Positions 37,345 through 46,862 of a stretch of 64,000 nucleotides of DNA are shown in pieces (position 1 is the stretch's first letter; each line of letters starts with the position of its first letter). Position numbers and translations under genes: made by a program. The stretch is taken from positions 1-64,000 of the forward strand of contig JBCBYB010000022.1 of the NCBI GenBank assembly GCA_039816045.1, given 5' to 3'. The notes beneath the pieces are model-generated. The model was given only the letters and a program-made list of their open reading frames with translations. It was not told the DNA's origin and did not search any database. Source of the stretch: Thermohalobaculum sp039816045. Lineage in GTDB: Bacteria > Pseudomonadota > Alphaproteobacteria > Rhodobacterales > Rhodobacteraceae.

Positions 37345-37764
37345 ATGAAACCACAAGGCATACTTGAAACAGCGCTTTACTCTCAGAACCTAGACGTCGC
37401 CGAACGGTTCTATCGGAAGGCGGTTGGGCTCGATCTCCTTTCCCGCTCCGGAGACCGCCATGTCGCTTTTCGATGCGGTCAGACCGTGCTGATCATTTTC
37501 AACCGCAAGTTGTCCATCGAGCGCCCTGTGATGGGCGCGCGGGCGCCGGTGCCTCCGCATGGCACCCAGGGTCCGGGCCATGTGTGCTTTAGCGTCTACG
37601 GCGAACAGATGCCCCTTTGGGTTGACCGGCTGACCCGCGAGCGCGTGCGCATCGAGGCGGACTTCACCTGGCCGACCGGAGGACGCTCGCTGTTCTTCCG
37701 CGACCCCGACCAAAACTGCGTGGAGTTGGCCGAGCCGCGGATCTGGCCTCCCGCTGAAATGTAG
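37345..37764 (+). CDS. VOC (glyoxalase/dioxygenase fold) protein
   Basis: A 139-residue vicinal-oxygen-chelate protein. The beta-alpha-beta-beta-beta repeats are seen at ALYSQNLDVAERFYRKAVGLDLL and again from HVCFSVYGEQMPLWVDRL to GRSLFFRDPDQNCVELAEPR. The metal ligands of this fold would be in the first strand, HVCF and the final VELAE. Substrate unknown; glyoxalase, resistance and dioxygenase members share this form. It is divergent from rbfA with only 62 bases between. Confidence 0.85.
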   Translation: MKPQGILETALYSQNLDVAERFYRKAVGLDLLSRSGDRHVAFRCGQTVLIIFNRKLSIERPVMGARAPVPPHGTQGPGHVCFSVYGEQMPLWVDRLTRERVRIEADFTWPTGGRSLFFRDPDQNCVELAEPRIWPPAEM

Positions 37765-37775
37765 GGTGGCAGAGC

Positions 37776-38411
37776 TCATGGATCGCCCCACGTGGAGAAC
37801 GCGTGCCAAGAGCCGATCTCTGAGAGCGCGGCGAAGAGCAGTCCCAGCCGCTCTAGAAGCGCCGTCGCCCGACCGAGGGCCCACTGATAGGACAAGGTTG
37901 CCTCCAGAAAGGCCACGTTTGCAGCGGGCGCGGGCAACCCTGTCGTCGATGGCTCTGGCAGAAACTGCGCTCCGCCCGCGCTGGCCGCAAAGACTGGATT
38001 GTCTCTGTCCGCATAGACGAGACACGACACCCATTGAACTCCGGCAACCATGAGGCCGGTTTGGTCGAGGCGCCACCACCGATCCCACAGGAACGGGATG
38101 ACTGGTACGGAGGTCATCAATTCGCCATGGAGCAACAGCCATTCATAGCTTGGGTGGTTTGTGCTGCGGATGTCGAGTGAGGTCTCTCGTGCCATCCTCT
38201 CCGGCATGATGTCGACGACGAAGTCGTATAGCGCCTGCGCCGCCCGGTCTGGCAGGATCTCGTCTGGCGGGCGGCTTTGGGCGACCCAGCGCGCGTATGA
38301 GGGCGCTGGGCCGGGTCCGCCGGTCGTGCCGTTTGGCCACGGCCTAGAGGGTGCGTTCGACCGTGGTACGCTCGAAGATCTCGATGACGTCGCCCTCGCG
38401 GATGTCCTCAT
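37776..38411 (-). CDS. Unknown protein gene overlapping the infB 3' end
   Basis: An open frame of up to 211 codons that I do not recognise. The convincing part is the last 140 residues, rich in Trp and aromatic residues (NHPSYEWLLLHGELMTSVPVIPFLWDRWWRLDQTGL). The first 22 codons lie inside the end of infB. The ATG at 38411 would give a 68-base overlap; ATG at 38207 would give a 143-residue protein and is as plausible. No good ribosome site decides between them. It probably shares the infB transcript. Confidence 0.5.
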   Translation of the reverse strand: MRTSARATSSRSSSVPRSNAPSRPWPNGTTGGPGPAPSYARWVAQSRPPDEILPDRAAQALYDFVVDIMPERMARETSLDIRSTNHPSYEWLLLHGELMTSVPVIPFLWDRWWRLDQTGLMVAGVQWVSCLVYADRDNPVFAASAGGAQFLPEPSTTGLPAPAANVAFLEATLSYQWALGRATALLERLGLLFAALSEIGSWHAFSTWGDP

Positions 38412-41175
38412 AGTTCTCGAAGGCCATGCCGCATTCCTGGCCGACGGGGACCTCCTTGACCTCGTCCTTGAAGCGCTTGAGCGTCTTCAGCGTGCCTTCG
38501 TGGATCACCACGTTGTCGCGCAGGAGACGCACGCCCGCGGACCGGCGCGCCACGCCCTCGGTGACCTGGCAGCCCGCGATCTTGCCCACGCTCGAGATCT
38601 TGAAGACCTGCAGGATGTTGGCATAGCCGATGAAGGTCTCCTGGACCTCTGGGCTGAGGAGGCCCGATGCGGCCGCCTTCACGTCGTCCACCAGATCGTA
38701 GATGATCGAGTAGTAGCGGATCTCGACCCCCTTCTGGTTGGCGGAGTTCCGGGCCGGCGCGTTGGCACGGACGTTGAAGCCGATGATCGGCGCGCCCGAG
38801 GCCTCGGCGAGGTTCACATCGCTCTCGGTGATTGCCCCAACGCCTGAGTGCAGCACCTGGATGCGGACCTCATCGTTGCCGATCTTCTCAACCGCCTGGA
38901 CGATCGCCTCGGCCGAGCCCTGCACGTCGGATTTCACGACGATGGGCAGCTCCTTGACGTTCTCATCGGTTTTGGCCTGGGCGAGCAGCTGGTCGAGTGA
39001 GGCTCGGCTGCCAGCGGCGGCGGCCTTCTCCCGCGCGGAGCGCTGACGGTAATCGGCGATCTCGCGGGCCTTGCCCTCGTCCTCAACCACGTTGAGCACG
39101 TCGCCCGCTTCGGGCGTACCGTTAAGGCCCAGCACCTCGACCGGAACGGAGGGACCGGCCTGGTCGACGCGCTCGCCCTGGTCGTTGATCAGTGCGCGAA
39201 CCTTGCCCCACTGTTCGCCAACCACGAAGATATCGCCCGTGCGCAGCGTGCCGCGCTGGACCAGGACCGTTGCGACCGGGCCGCGGCCGACATCGAGTTT
39301 GGCCTCGATCACCGCGCCCTCGGCGGGGCGATCGGGGTTCGCCTTCAGTTCGAGCAGTTCGGACTGCAGCACGATGTTCTCGACGAGGGTATCAAGCCCC
39401 TGGCCGGTGATGGCCGAGACCTCGACGTCGAGAACCTCGCCGCCCATGTCCTCGACAATCACCTCATGGCGGAGCAACTCGGTGCGCACCTTGTTAACAT
39501 CCGCCGCAGGGCGGTCGATCTTGTTGATCGCCACGATCATCGGCACTTCGGCGGCCTTAGCGTGGCTGATCGCCTCGATGGTCTGAGGCATCACGCTGTC
39601 GTCCGCCGCTACCACCAGGATCACGATGTCCGTCACCTGCGCGCCGCGAGCGCGCATCGAAGTGAAGGCCGCGTGGCCCGGCGTGTCGAGGAAGGTGATG
39701 CGGTGATCGTCGCCCGTGGTGATCTGGTAGGCGCCGATATGCTGCGTGATCCCGCCTGCCTCGCCCGAGACGACATTGGTCTTGCGCAGCGCATCCAACA
39801 GCGAGGTTTTTCCGTGGTCGACATGACCCATGATTGTCACGACAGGCGCACGCGAGACCTTTTTCTCCTCGTTATCGTCCGCCGAGACAATAGCATCCTC
39901 GACATCCGCTTCGGAGACGCGGGTGACCTTGTGACCGAACTCCTCGATGATCAGTTCTGCGGTATCCTGATCGATCGACTGGTTCTGCGTGGCCATTATG
40001 CCGTTCTTCATCAGCGCTTTGATCACGTCGGCAACGCGCTCTGCCATGCGGTTGGCAAGCTCCTGCACCGTGATCACATCAGGCAGGATCACGTCGCGGA
40101 TGACCTTCTCGCGCGGCTCCTGGCTGCCACGGGATTTGCGCTTCTCCCGCTCTTGTCGGCGGCGCATGGCAGCGAGTGAGCGCTGCCGCCCGCCCTCATC
40201 CTCGCCCGAAAGCTTAGAGATCGTCAGCTTGCCCGTGCGCCGCTTGTCGTCACCGCGACCGCGCGACGGGGTCGGTTGCTCCTTCTCGCGCTTGCGGCTC
40301 GGGGTGGGGGCGCCGCCGCCACTGCGGCCCCGCCGATCATCGTCACCCGAAGGCGCCGGGCGTGCAGGAGCAGCCGCATCGGCTCCCGCCTCGCGCCGAG
40401 CGCGCGGAGCGGCTTGCTCGCCAGGCAACGGGGCAGGGGTTGCGCCCGCGGCGGCCTCAGCCTCGCGCTGACGCGCGCGCTTCTCGGCCTGCTCGCTTGC
40501 TTCCGCTTCGGCTTTTGCTTTCGCTTCCGCTTCGTCGGCCTTGCGCTTCTCTTCGGCCTCGGCGGCAGCCCGGTCGGCTTCTTCGGCCTCTTCCTTGGCC
40601 CGCGCTTCGGCCTCTTCCGCCTTGCGCTTGGCCTCTTCGGCCTCACGGCGCTTGGCCTCCTCGGCCTCCCGACGACGGCGTTCTTCCTCATGCTTCTTGG
40701 CCTGCTTAAGGGCCTCGAGGCGGCGCGCATACTCTTCATCAGACAGCGACCGCAGCATCGCGGGTTTGCCGCCCCCTCGCCGGTTCTGTCTCGGCTGCTC
40801 TCCGGCCCCTGCGTTGGCGCCACCGGACCGGCGTCCGCCGCCGCCATCGCGCGCCGGCTGAGCCTGTGTGCTTTCGGGCTTGCGCTCGGGGCGATCTTCA
40901 TCCCCTTGCGGCCGTACCCGTGCGGTCAGCGTGCCACCACTCTGAGGCTTGATGCCCGCTGCTACAGAGGCGGACCCAGTGCCGGTGCTCGCCCCCGTGG
41001 TCGCAGCGCCGGTCGGCGCGACGATCCGGCGGCGCTTCTTCTCAACGACCACAGGCTTCGTTCCGCCGCCGCGCGGGCTGCCCATCGGTGCACGCCCGCC
41101 GCCGCCGCGTCCACCGCCTGGGCCGCCACGTCCTCGCGCTGCCGGTTTCTTGTCGCCGCTATCCGTGTCGCTCAT
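38344..41175 (-). CDS. infB: Translation initiation factor IF-2
   Basis: A 943-residue IF-2. The first 350 residues are low-complexity: Gly/Arg-rich, then a long Glu/Ala/Lys coiled region. The G domain follows with TIMGHVDHGKTSLLDAL (G1), GGITQHIGAYQ, FLDTPGHAAF (G3), AINKID (G4), and the C-terminal domains that carry initiator tRNA (FNVRANAPARNSA, GYANILQVFKISSVGKIAGCQV). The ATG at 41175 (MSDTDSGDKK) fits the family. It overlaps the ylxR-like gene by 17 bases. Confidence 0.98.
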   Translation of the reverse strand: MSDTDSGDKKPAARGRGGPGGGRGGGGRAPMGSPRGGGTKPVVVEKKRRRIVAPTGAATTGASTGTGSASVAAGIKPQSGGTLTARVRPQGDEDRPERKPESTQAQPARDGGGGRRSGGANAGAGEQPRQNRRGGGKPAMLRSLSDEEYARRLEALKQAKKHEEERRRREAEEAKRREAEEAKRKAEEAEARAKEEAEEADRAAAEAEEKRKADEAEAKAKAEAEASEQAEKRARQREAEAAAGATPAPLPGEQAAPRARREAGADAAAPARPAPSGDDDRRGRSGGGAPTPSRKREKEQPTPSRGRGDDKRRTGKLTISKLSGEDEGGRQRSLAAMRRRQEREKRKSRGSQEPREKVIRDVILPDVITVQELANRMAERVADVIKALMKNGIMATQNQSIDQDTAELIIEEFGHKVTRVSEADVEDAIVSADDNEEKKVSRAPVVTIMGHVDHGKTSLLDALRKTNVVSGEAGGITQHIGAYQITTGDDHRITFLDTPGHAAFTSMRARGAQVTDIVILVVAADDSVMPQTIEAISHAKAAEVPMIVAINKIDRPAADVNKVRTELLRHEVIVEDMGGEVLDVEVSAITGQGLDTLVENIVLQSELLELKANPDRPAEGAVIEAKLDVGRGPVATVLVQRGTLRTGDIFVVGEQWGKVRALINDQGERVDQAGPSVPVEVLGLNGTPEAGDVLNVVEDEGKAREIADYRQRSAREKAAAAGSRASLDQLLAQAKTDENVKELPIVVKSDVQGSAEAIVQAVEKIGNDEVRIQVLHSGVGAITESDVNLAEASGAPIIGFNVRANAPARNSANQKGVEIRYYSIIYDLVDDVKAAASGLLSPEVQETFIGYANILQVFKISSVGKIAGCQVTEGVARRSAGVRLLRDNVVIHEGTLKTLKRFKDEVKEVPVGQECGMAFENYEDIREGDVIEIFERTTVERTL

Positions 41176-41881
41176 TCGCAATCCTGTTCGGAGCCCATTC
41201 CGAGCTCGTCCGTTGTTGGTCGTCCAAAGCACCTTTCGAAGCGGTGCGCCCGGTCCTGTTCTGTCCGTCGCCGGCGCATCCGGGTCCGCTGCTTGCGCGC
41301 ATTCCGTCCAGTCGGTCGGCCTCGCGCAGAGCCCGGTTCGCGATGGCCCCCGCCTCAAGAGCGGCATGTATCGCAAAATCGCGCCCGAATGCCAAACCCA
41401 ATTCCGCAGCTTGCAAAGCGGAGATGCACGGCAGATCTGGCGCGAGCCGGCGAAGTTTGCGCCGTCCGTCTTCCGCTCCGTCCGACGCCTCGATCAGAAC
41501 GCCGGCACGCGGACCTTCGAGGGCGAACCGCGTCTTCTCGAATCCGGTAACTGCTTGACCTGCCTTGCGTGCCATCGCCAGCGTGGACACTAGGCGGTCG
41601 ACGATCAGCCTCTCCAACTGGTCCGCAAGATCCGGTGCAACGGGTGTCTCGGTGCGGAAGGCCCGGGAGAAAAGCCGCTTCTTGATGGCCTTTTCAACCA
41701 AGGCGCGTTCGGCTGTCAGCCAAACCCCGCGTCCCGGTAGCTTCTCGGCAAGATCGGGCACAGCCCCGCCATCGGGGCCACGGACGAATCGAATCAGGCG
41801 CGCCGTTGGGCTGCTTGCACCAGATGCGATGCAGCGCCGCTCGGGGCCGTCCTTCGGTTCATTGCATCCGCCTCTGCCCAT
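41159..41881 (-). CDS. ylxR: YlxR (DUF448)/L7Ae-like RNA-binding protein
   Basis: A 240-residue two-domain protein. The N-terminal YlxR domain reads ERRCIASGASSPTARLIRFVRGPDGGAVPDLAEKLPGRGVWLTAERALVEKAIKK, and the C-terminal half is an L7Ae/L30e-like domain (RLVSTLAMARKAGQAVTGFEKTRFALEGPRAGVLIEASDGAEDGRRKL). In alphaproteobacteria both are fused and placed between nusA and infB, as here. It is thought to bind RNA; the exact role is unsettled. The ATG at 41881 gives the family start. Confidence 0.9.
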   Translation of the reverse strand: MGRGGCNEPKDGPERRCIASGASSPTARLIRFVRGPDGGAVPDLAEKLPGRGVWLTAERALVEKAIKKRLFSRAFRTETPVAPDLADQLERLIVDRLVSTLAMARKAGQAVTGFEKTRFALEGPRAGVLIEASDGAEDGRRKLRRLAPDLPCISALQAAELGLAFGRDFAIHAALEAGAIANRALREADRLDGMRASSGPGCAGDGQNRTGRTASKGALDDQQRTSSEWAPNRIANERHG

Positions 41882-41948
41882 GGGCAAACGGCCTCTCCTC
41901 GTCTTAACCCGGCCGCAGGGTTGCGACCGGACGCGGCGTCGATGCCGC

Positions 41949-43562
41949 TCACTGTCCTGCCGCGGCGGCGGTCTCGTCCTCGACCGCGTCGCCTTCCTCA
42001 TCGTCCATGCGGATCTCGTTCGGATCGACCATGCCGAGGTCAACCCGAGCCTTCATCACGAGATATTGCGCCTCTTCCAGGCCCACATCAAAGGGTTCGA
42101 GCAGGCCGTCGTCCTTGACCCGCTTGCCGTCGATGGTGGTGTAGCCGCCTGCCAGCTCCCAATCCGCGCAGGTGGCGAATTCCGCGAGGCTGGTAACCCC
42201 GTCCTTGGCGAGCGCCAGCACCATCTGCGGGCTCAGCCCCTCGAACCCGATCAGCGTGTCGTCCGCACCCAACTCGCGCGCCTCGGCGAGGGCTTTCTGG
42301 TTGACCTCCTCGAGGCTTTCGCGGGCGCGGGTCTGGAGCTCCTCGGCGGTCTCTTCGTCGAAACCATCGATCGCGACCAGTTCGTCCAGCTCTACGAATG
42401 CGACCTCCTCGAGGCTCGAAAACCCTTCGGAGACCAGGAGCTGCGCCACCATCTCATCGACGTTCAGCGTCTCCATGAACATCGCCGAGCGTTCGTTGAA
42501 CTCCTGCTGGCGGCGTTCGCTCTCCTCCGCCTCGGTCATGATGTCGATGTCCCAGCCGGTGAGCTGGGAGGCCAGGCGCACATTCTGCCCGCGCCGCCCG
42601 ATCGCCTGGGAGAGCTGCTCATCCGGGACGACCACCTCGATGCGGCGGGCGTCGTCGTCCATCACGACCTTGACCACCTCGGCCGGCTGAAGAGCCGAGA
42701 CGATGAACGCGGCCGCATCCTCGACCCAAGGGATGATGTCGATCTTCTCGCCCTGCAGTTCGTTGACGACCGCCTGGACGCGTGAGCCCCGCATACCCAC
42801 ACAGGCGCCGACGGGGTCGATGCCGTTGTCATGGGAGATCACACCGATCTTCGCGCGGCTGCCGGGATCGCGCGCGACGGCGCGGATCTCGATCACGCCG
42901 TCATAGATCTCGGGCACCTCCATCATGAAGAGCTTGGCCATGAATTCGGGTGCCGTTCGGCTGAGGAAGATCTGTGGGCCACGCGCCTCGCGCCGGACAT
43001 CGCGGATGTAGGAGCGGATGCGGTCGCCAACCCGGTAGCTTTCGCGCGGAATCAGCTGGTCGCGGCGCAGGATGCCCTCGGCGCGGCCGAGATCCACAAC
43101 GACATTGCCGTACTCGACCCGTTTGACGACGCCGTTGATGATCTCGCCGACCCGGTCCTTGAATTCTTCGTACTGCCGCTCGCGCTCAGCCTCGCGCACC
43201 TTTTGCACGATGACCTGCTTGGCGGTCTGCGCGGCGATCCGGCCGAAATCCATGGGCGGCAGCGGATCTGTGATGAAGGCCCCGATCTCCGCCTCGGGGT
43301 TCTTCAGCCGCGCCTCGTCGAGGGAGATCTCGGTGAAGTGGTTCTCGACCTCTTCGACCACCTCCATGGCGCGCGACATGTGCACTTCGCCCGATTTGCG
43401 GTCGATGAAGGCGCGGATGTCATATTCGGCGCCGTAGCGCGAGCGCGCTGCTTTCCCGAGGCTTTCCTCCATCGCTTCGAGCACCAGCTCGCGCTCGATC
43501 AGCTTCTCGCGCGCCACGGCATCGGCGATCTGGAGCAGTTCGAGACGGTTAGCACTGACCAT
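41949..43562 (-). CDS. nusA: Transcription termination/antitermination factor NusA
   Basis: A 537-residue NusA. N-terminal domain MVSANRLELLQIADAVAREK, S1 domain (VNGVVKRVEYGNVVVDLGRAEGIL-type stretch near residue 140), two KH domains (GACVGMRGSRVQAVVNELQGEKIDII and AIGRRGQNVRLASQLTGWDIDI), and C-terminal acidic helix-hairpin-helix repeats (VDEMVAQLLVSEGFSSLEEVA). It binds RNA polymerase and controls pausing. It starts two bases after the rimP stop, in a rimP-nusA-ylxR-infB operon. Confidence 0.97.
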   Translation of the reverse strand: MVSANRLELLQIADAVAREKLIERELVLEAMEESLGKAARSRYGAEYDIRAFIDRKSGEVHMSRAMEVVEEVENHFTEISLDEARLKNPEAEIGAFITDPLPPMDFGRIAAQTAKQVIVQKVREAERERQYEEFKDRVGEIINGVVKRVEYGNVVVDLGRAEGILRRDQLIPRESYRVGDRIRSYIRDVRREARGPQIFLSRTAPEFMAKLFMMEVPEIYDGVIEIRAVARDPGSRAKIGVISHDNGIDPVGACVGMRGSRVQAVVNELQGEKIDIIPWVEDAAAFIVSALQPAEVVKVVMDDDARRIEVVVPDEQLSQAIGRRGQNVRLASQLTGWDIDIMTEAEESERRQQEFNERSAMFMETLNVDEMVAQLLVSEGFSSLEEVAFVELDELVAIDGFDEETAEELQTRARESLEEVNQKALAEARELGADDTLIGFEGLSPQMVLALAKDGVTSLAEFATCADWELAGGYTTIDGKRVKDDGLLEPFDVGLEEAQYLVMKARVDLGMVDPNEIRMDDEEGDAVEDETAAAAGQ

Positions 43563-43564
43563 GT

Positions 43565-44179
43565 TCAGGCGTCCTTCCAATCCTGGGCGGCGGGCTCTTG
43601 CGGCCCACGCTCGGTGTCCTCTGCGTCTTCCGGGATCTCTTCGACCGTGTCGAAGCCACTCGCATCGAAATCGGCTGGCTTGCCTTTCAGGCTCTCCGCG
43701 ATGAGTTCATCAGTAAGGAGAAGCTTGGCATCGGACAACCAGTCGAAGTCGAGACCAATGGTGCCTTCCTCGATCTCGATCAGGACCTCTTGGCCCTCAA
43801 CACCGGCGAGGATGCCTTTGAACCGGCGGCGCCCCTCGATGAGTTCCTCGGTCTCGAGCCGCGCCTCGTACCCCTCCCAGCGCTCGAAATCGACGAGCCG
43901 GGTGAGGGGGCGGTCGATGCCCGGGCTGGACACCTCGAGATTGTAGGCATCTGCAATGGGGTCTTCGACATCCAGCACGGCCGACACAGCCCGGCTCACC
44001 GTCGCGCAATCGTCGACCTCCATGGTGCCATCCGCGCGCTCGGCCATGATCTGGAGCGTCTTGGTCTTTCCGCCCATCAGGCGCAGCCGCACGAGCCCGT
44101 AGCCCAAGCCCTCAATCGTCGGCGTGACAATTTGGGCAAGGCGCTGATCGAACGGCGCTTTGGCAACCAGGTCGGCCAT
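43565..44179 (-). CDS. rimP: Ribosome maturation factor RimP
   Basis: A 204-residue protein with the two RimP domains: N-terminal DQRLAQIVTPTIEGLGYGLVRLRLMGGKTKTLQIMAERADGTMEVDDCATVSRAVSAVLD with YNLEVSSPGIDRPLT, then an SH3-like C domain (EGRRRFKGILAGVEGQEVLIEIEEGTIGLDFDWLSDAKL). A Glu/Asp-rich tail extends it past the usual 150-180 residues. It assists 30S assembly. First gene of the minus-strand operon. Confidence 0.95.
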   Translation of the reverse strand: MADLVAKAPFDQRLAQIVTPTIEGLGYGLVRLRLMGGKTKTLQIMAERADGTMEVDDCATVSRAVSAVLDVEDPIADAYNLEVSSPGIDRPLTRLVDFERWEGYEARLETEELIEGRRRFKGILAGVEGQEVLIEIEEGTIGLDFDWLSDAKLLLTDELIAESLKGKPADFDASGFDTVEEIPEDAEDTERGPQEPAAQDWKDA

Positions 44180-44378
44180 GGACGGTGCGGTCCTCCAACA
44201 AACAAATTCCGGCGAGGCGGGTCTCGCCTCTCTCCCAGCATCCGACCTGTCGGAAAAATGGGGCCCAGCCGGCCCCGGAGGCCGCGCCGGGCGGGCGCGC
44301 CCTCGCGATGTCGTCGCTACATACTCCCGTCGCCCTGCTCACGCAACCCCTCGACAACGCTTCGTCGGCGCTCCGGCC

Positions 44379-44394
44379 TTAACCGGGCATTAAC
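44379..44394 (+). promoter_or_regulatory. CtrA-type binding box upstream of cckA
   Basis: TTAACCGGGCATTAAC matches TTAA-N7-TTAAC exactly. It lies about 170 bases before the cckA start. CtrA is the end target of the CckA phosphorelay, so feedback is plausible. Confidence 0.65.
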
Positions 44395-44401
44395 CAAGTT
44401 G

Positions 44402-44420
44402 CAGATTCTTTGGGAATCTG
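44402..44420 (+). promoter_or_regulatory. Inverted repeat with two GANTC sites upstream of cckA
   Basis: CAGATTC, loop TTTGG, GAATCTG: a 7-base perfect stem eight bases after the CtrA-type box. Each arm contains a GANTC site (GATTC and GAATC), the target of the cell-cycle methylase CcrM in alphaproteobacteria. Role inferred only. Confidence 0.5.
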
Positions 44421-44562
44421 GCGTAGTCGGGCTTGAATACGGCGAAAGCGGAGGTTTGCTCGACGGATGCGCCCTCGCATTTCGGCGTAGTTGGCCCCCT
44501 AGGTTACGAGGCAAATGGGCCTGAACGACTTCGGCGGGTCTTGACGGGGCACCTGCACGCGT

Positions 44563-46794
44563 ATGGACACAACAGGGCTGATCCTGCTTGCTGCACATGC
44601 GGCCGTCCTTTTGGCGGTGGCTGGGCTCTTTCTGTATGGTGATCTTGCGGGACGCCGAAGGCTCCGACGTCTCACCAGTCAGGTCGCAATGGCCGAAGAG
44701 CCAACGGTACTTGCAACGTTTTCCGGGCAAATCATCCTCGCCAACCCCGTGTTTCAGGGGCTGGTGAGCCAGTGTGACCCGCCTAGTGACGTTGCGGCAC
44801 TGCTTAGGAATGTACTCATCCGTGTCGGCGAGGCAGAGGTTTATCGGCTCAGCCAGGTCGCGCGTGCCAGTGGCTTTGCGGTGCTGCCGACCGAGCGATC
44901 TGACACCGGTGAGCTCTGCCATCTCACGGTTACCGCTGCATGGGACGATCGATTGGTCTGGCGTGTTCTCGGAGCGGATGCGGCCGTTGAACTGGTGCCA
45001 AAGTTCGACAGTTCGCCATACGAGGCGGCCCCGTTCGTGCACCTCGGCCCGAACGGCAAGCCCAATGCTCAGTTCCGGGAGCTCTTCGGAACCAATCCCG
45101 AACCGGTTCTTGCGACGTTGCGGGAAGGGGACTTCAAGGACGGAGAACGGGTTCTTCTGACTGGACGCGATGGACGCGTGTATCGTTTCTCGGCTTACTC
45201 CTTTTCTTCTGGGGAGGCAGGCGCATCGGAGCAGCCAGACAGTTCTCCTTATGCCGATCACTTCCTCATACCGGTTGGTGTCGACACAGCCTCTGAAACG
45301 CGAAGCTGGGATGTCCTCGAACGCGTCCCGGTCGCCTTGGCGCAATTCGATCAAGACGGTGCCCTCCTTTGGTGTAACGCTCTGGCGCGCCAGATCCTGG
45401 GGGGGCAGGCAGAGATCGGCCGAAATATGGAGGCGATGTTCGCCCCTCTCGGACAGCCGCTGCGGGTGGTTTCCCGCGACCGGACGGGACATCACCCTAT
45501 GCGCGGCCAGATGGCACAACTGCGGGGGTCTGACACGTTCCTGCAGATCGCGCTGAAGAGTGCTCGGATCGACGGACACGAGACCACTTTGGCTGTGCTG
45601 ACCGACGCAAGCCAGCTTCGCCAACTCGAGGATCAGTTTGCCCAAAGCCAAAAGATGGAGGCCGTCGGCAAACTGGCCGGAGGTGTTGCGCATGACTTCA
45701 ACAATGTGCTGACGGCGATTGTTGGTCATTGCGACTTGCTGCTGCTGCGCAAAGACGCGAGCCACCCCGATTACTCGGACCTCATCCAGATTACGCAGAA
45801 TGCGAACCGCGCCGCGGCGCTTGTTCGGCAACTGCTTGCCTTCTCGCGCAAACAAACCCTCAACCCCGAGGTTCTCTCGGTTCAGGATGTGGTCTCTGAG
45901 ACGCACTACCTGCTGAACCGCTTGCTCGGCGAGTCGGTCGCACTGCAGCTTGAGATGGGCCAGGATCTCTGGAGCGTGCGCGCCGATCATCAGCAGCTGG
46001 AGCAGGTGTTGATGAACTTGGTTGTCAACGCGCGTGATGCGATGGCCGGCAGCGGTACGGTGACAGTCTCGGTCCGAAACGTCACGCTCAAGGCCGACAC
46101 AGCCCTGCCCGAAGCCCAGCGGCCTGAAGGCGACTTTGTTCAGATCCTGGTGCGGGACACTGGGCCAGGAATAGACCCCGCCGTGCTGGACAAGGTCTTC
46201 GACCCCTTCTTTACGACCAAACCGAAAGGAGAGGGTACGGGGCTGGGTCTCTCCACCGTCTACGGGATTGTAAAGCAGTCTGGAGGCTTCATCTTTGCGG
46301 GTAATGCGGGGGACGGGGGCGCATGTTTCCGTATCCTTCTGCCCCGCGCTGCCGTGGTAGAAGCGCTGCCTGCGCCCGTGGTTGCGACAAACACTGTCGG
46401 CCGGCGTGACCTCACGGGCAAAGGGTCGGTCCTTCTCGTAGAGGATGAGGATCCGGTGCGCGCGTTTGCCGCGCGGGCTCTGAAGCTGAGAGGGTACGAG
46501 GTTGCCGAAGCAGCGACCGCCGAGGAGGCGATGGAGATCCTTGAGGACGAAGATTACAGCGTCGATCTTCTGGTCTCGGATGTTGTCATGCCCGGCATGG
46601 ATGGACCAACCTTTGCGACCATTGCGCGGCAGATGCGTCCTGGGCTCAGACTTATCTTCGTTTCCGGATACGCGGAGGAAAGTTTTCGCAAGAATCTCGT
46701 AGAGACGGATTTTATGTTCCTAGCCAAGCCCTTCTCGCTCAATGAGCTTACGGGCAAGGTGAAGGAAGCGCTTGGCGACGTGCCCGCAACCTGA
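44563..46794 (+). CDS. cckA: Hybrid histidine kinase CckA
   Basis: A 743-residue sensor kinase. One N-terminal membrane span (TTGLILLAAHAAVLLAVAGLFLYG), two PAS-like regions, then HisKA with GKLAGGVAHDFNNVLTAIVGHCDLLLLR (phosphoryl His377), HATPase_c (NLVVNARDAM, DTGPGID, GTGLGLSTVYGIVKQ) and a C-terminal receiver with Asp673 in LLVSDVVMPGMDG and Lys in FLAKPFS. The HDFNN form and receiver fusion identify CckA, which controls CtrA through ChpT. A CtrA-type box upstream and recA downstream support this. Confidence 0.92.
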   Translation: MDTTGLILLAAHAAVLLAVAGLFLYGDLAGRRRLRRLTSQVAMAEEPTVLATFSGQIILANPVFQGLVSQCDPPSDVAALLRNVLIRVGEAEVYRLSQVARASGFAVLPTERSDTGELCHLTVTAAWDDRLVWRVLGADAAVELVPKFDSSPYEAAPFVHLGPNGKPNAQFRELFGTNPEPVLATLREGDFKDGERVLLTGRDGRVYRFSAYSFSSGEAGASEQPDSSPYADHFLIPVGVDTASETRSWDVLERVPVALAQFDQDGALLWCNALARQILGGQAEIGRNMEAMFAPLGQPLRVVSRDRTGHHPMRGQMAQLRGSDTFLQIALKSARIDGHETTLAVLTDASQLRQLEDQFAQSQKMEAVGKLAGGVAHDFNNVLTAIVGHCDLLLLRKDASHPDYSDLIQITQNANRAAALVRQLLAFSRKQTLNPEVLSVQDVVSETHYLLNRLLGESVALQLEMGQDLWSVRADHQQLEQVLMNLVVNARDAMAGSGTVTVSVRNVTLKADTALPEAQRPEGDFVQILVRDTGPGIDPAVLDKVFDPFFTTKPKGEGTGLGLSTVYGIVKQSGGFIFAGNAGDGGACFRILLPRAAVVEALPAPVVATNTVGRRDLTGKGSVLLVEDEDPVRAFAARALKLRGYEVAEAATAEEAMEILEDEDYSVDLLVSDVVMPGMDGPTFATIARQMRPGLRLIFVSGYAEESFRKNLVETDFMFLAKPFSLNELTGKVKEALGDVPAT

Positions 46795-46862
46795 GCCGCA
46801 TTAACCCTTCATCAAGGTTCCCCGGCAATTCTCCAGATAGTCTAAAAATTCGCATCAAATTT

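Larger units (their letters stand above)
44180..44562. other. Divergent promoter region between rimP and cckA
   Basis: A 383-base gene-free region. The half next to cckA contains a full CtrA-type box and a small hairpin with two GANTC sites, listed separately. The half next to rimP holds no clear element. Confidence 0.7.

Noticed and set aside
44317..45990. A 557-codon frame opposite cckA
   Set aside because: It covers the rimP/cckA intergenic region and the cckA N terminus in antisense and resembles no protein.
46803..46817. TTAACCCTTCATCAA after cckA as a CtrA box
   Set aside because: The second half is TCAA, not TTAA, and it sits right after the cckA stop; only a half-site at best.
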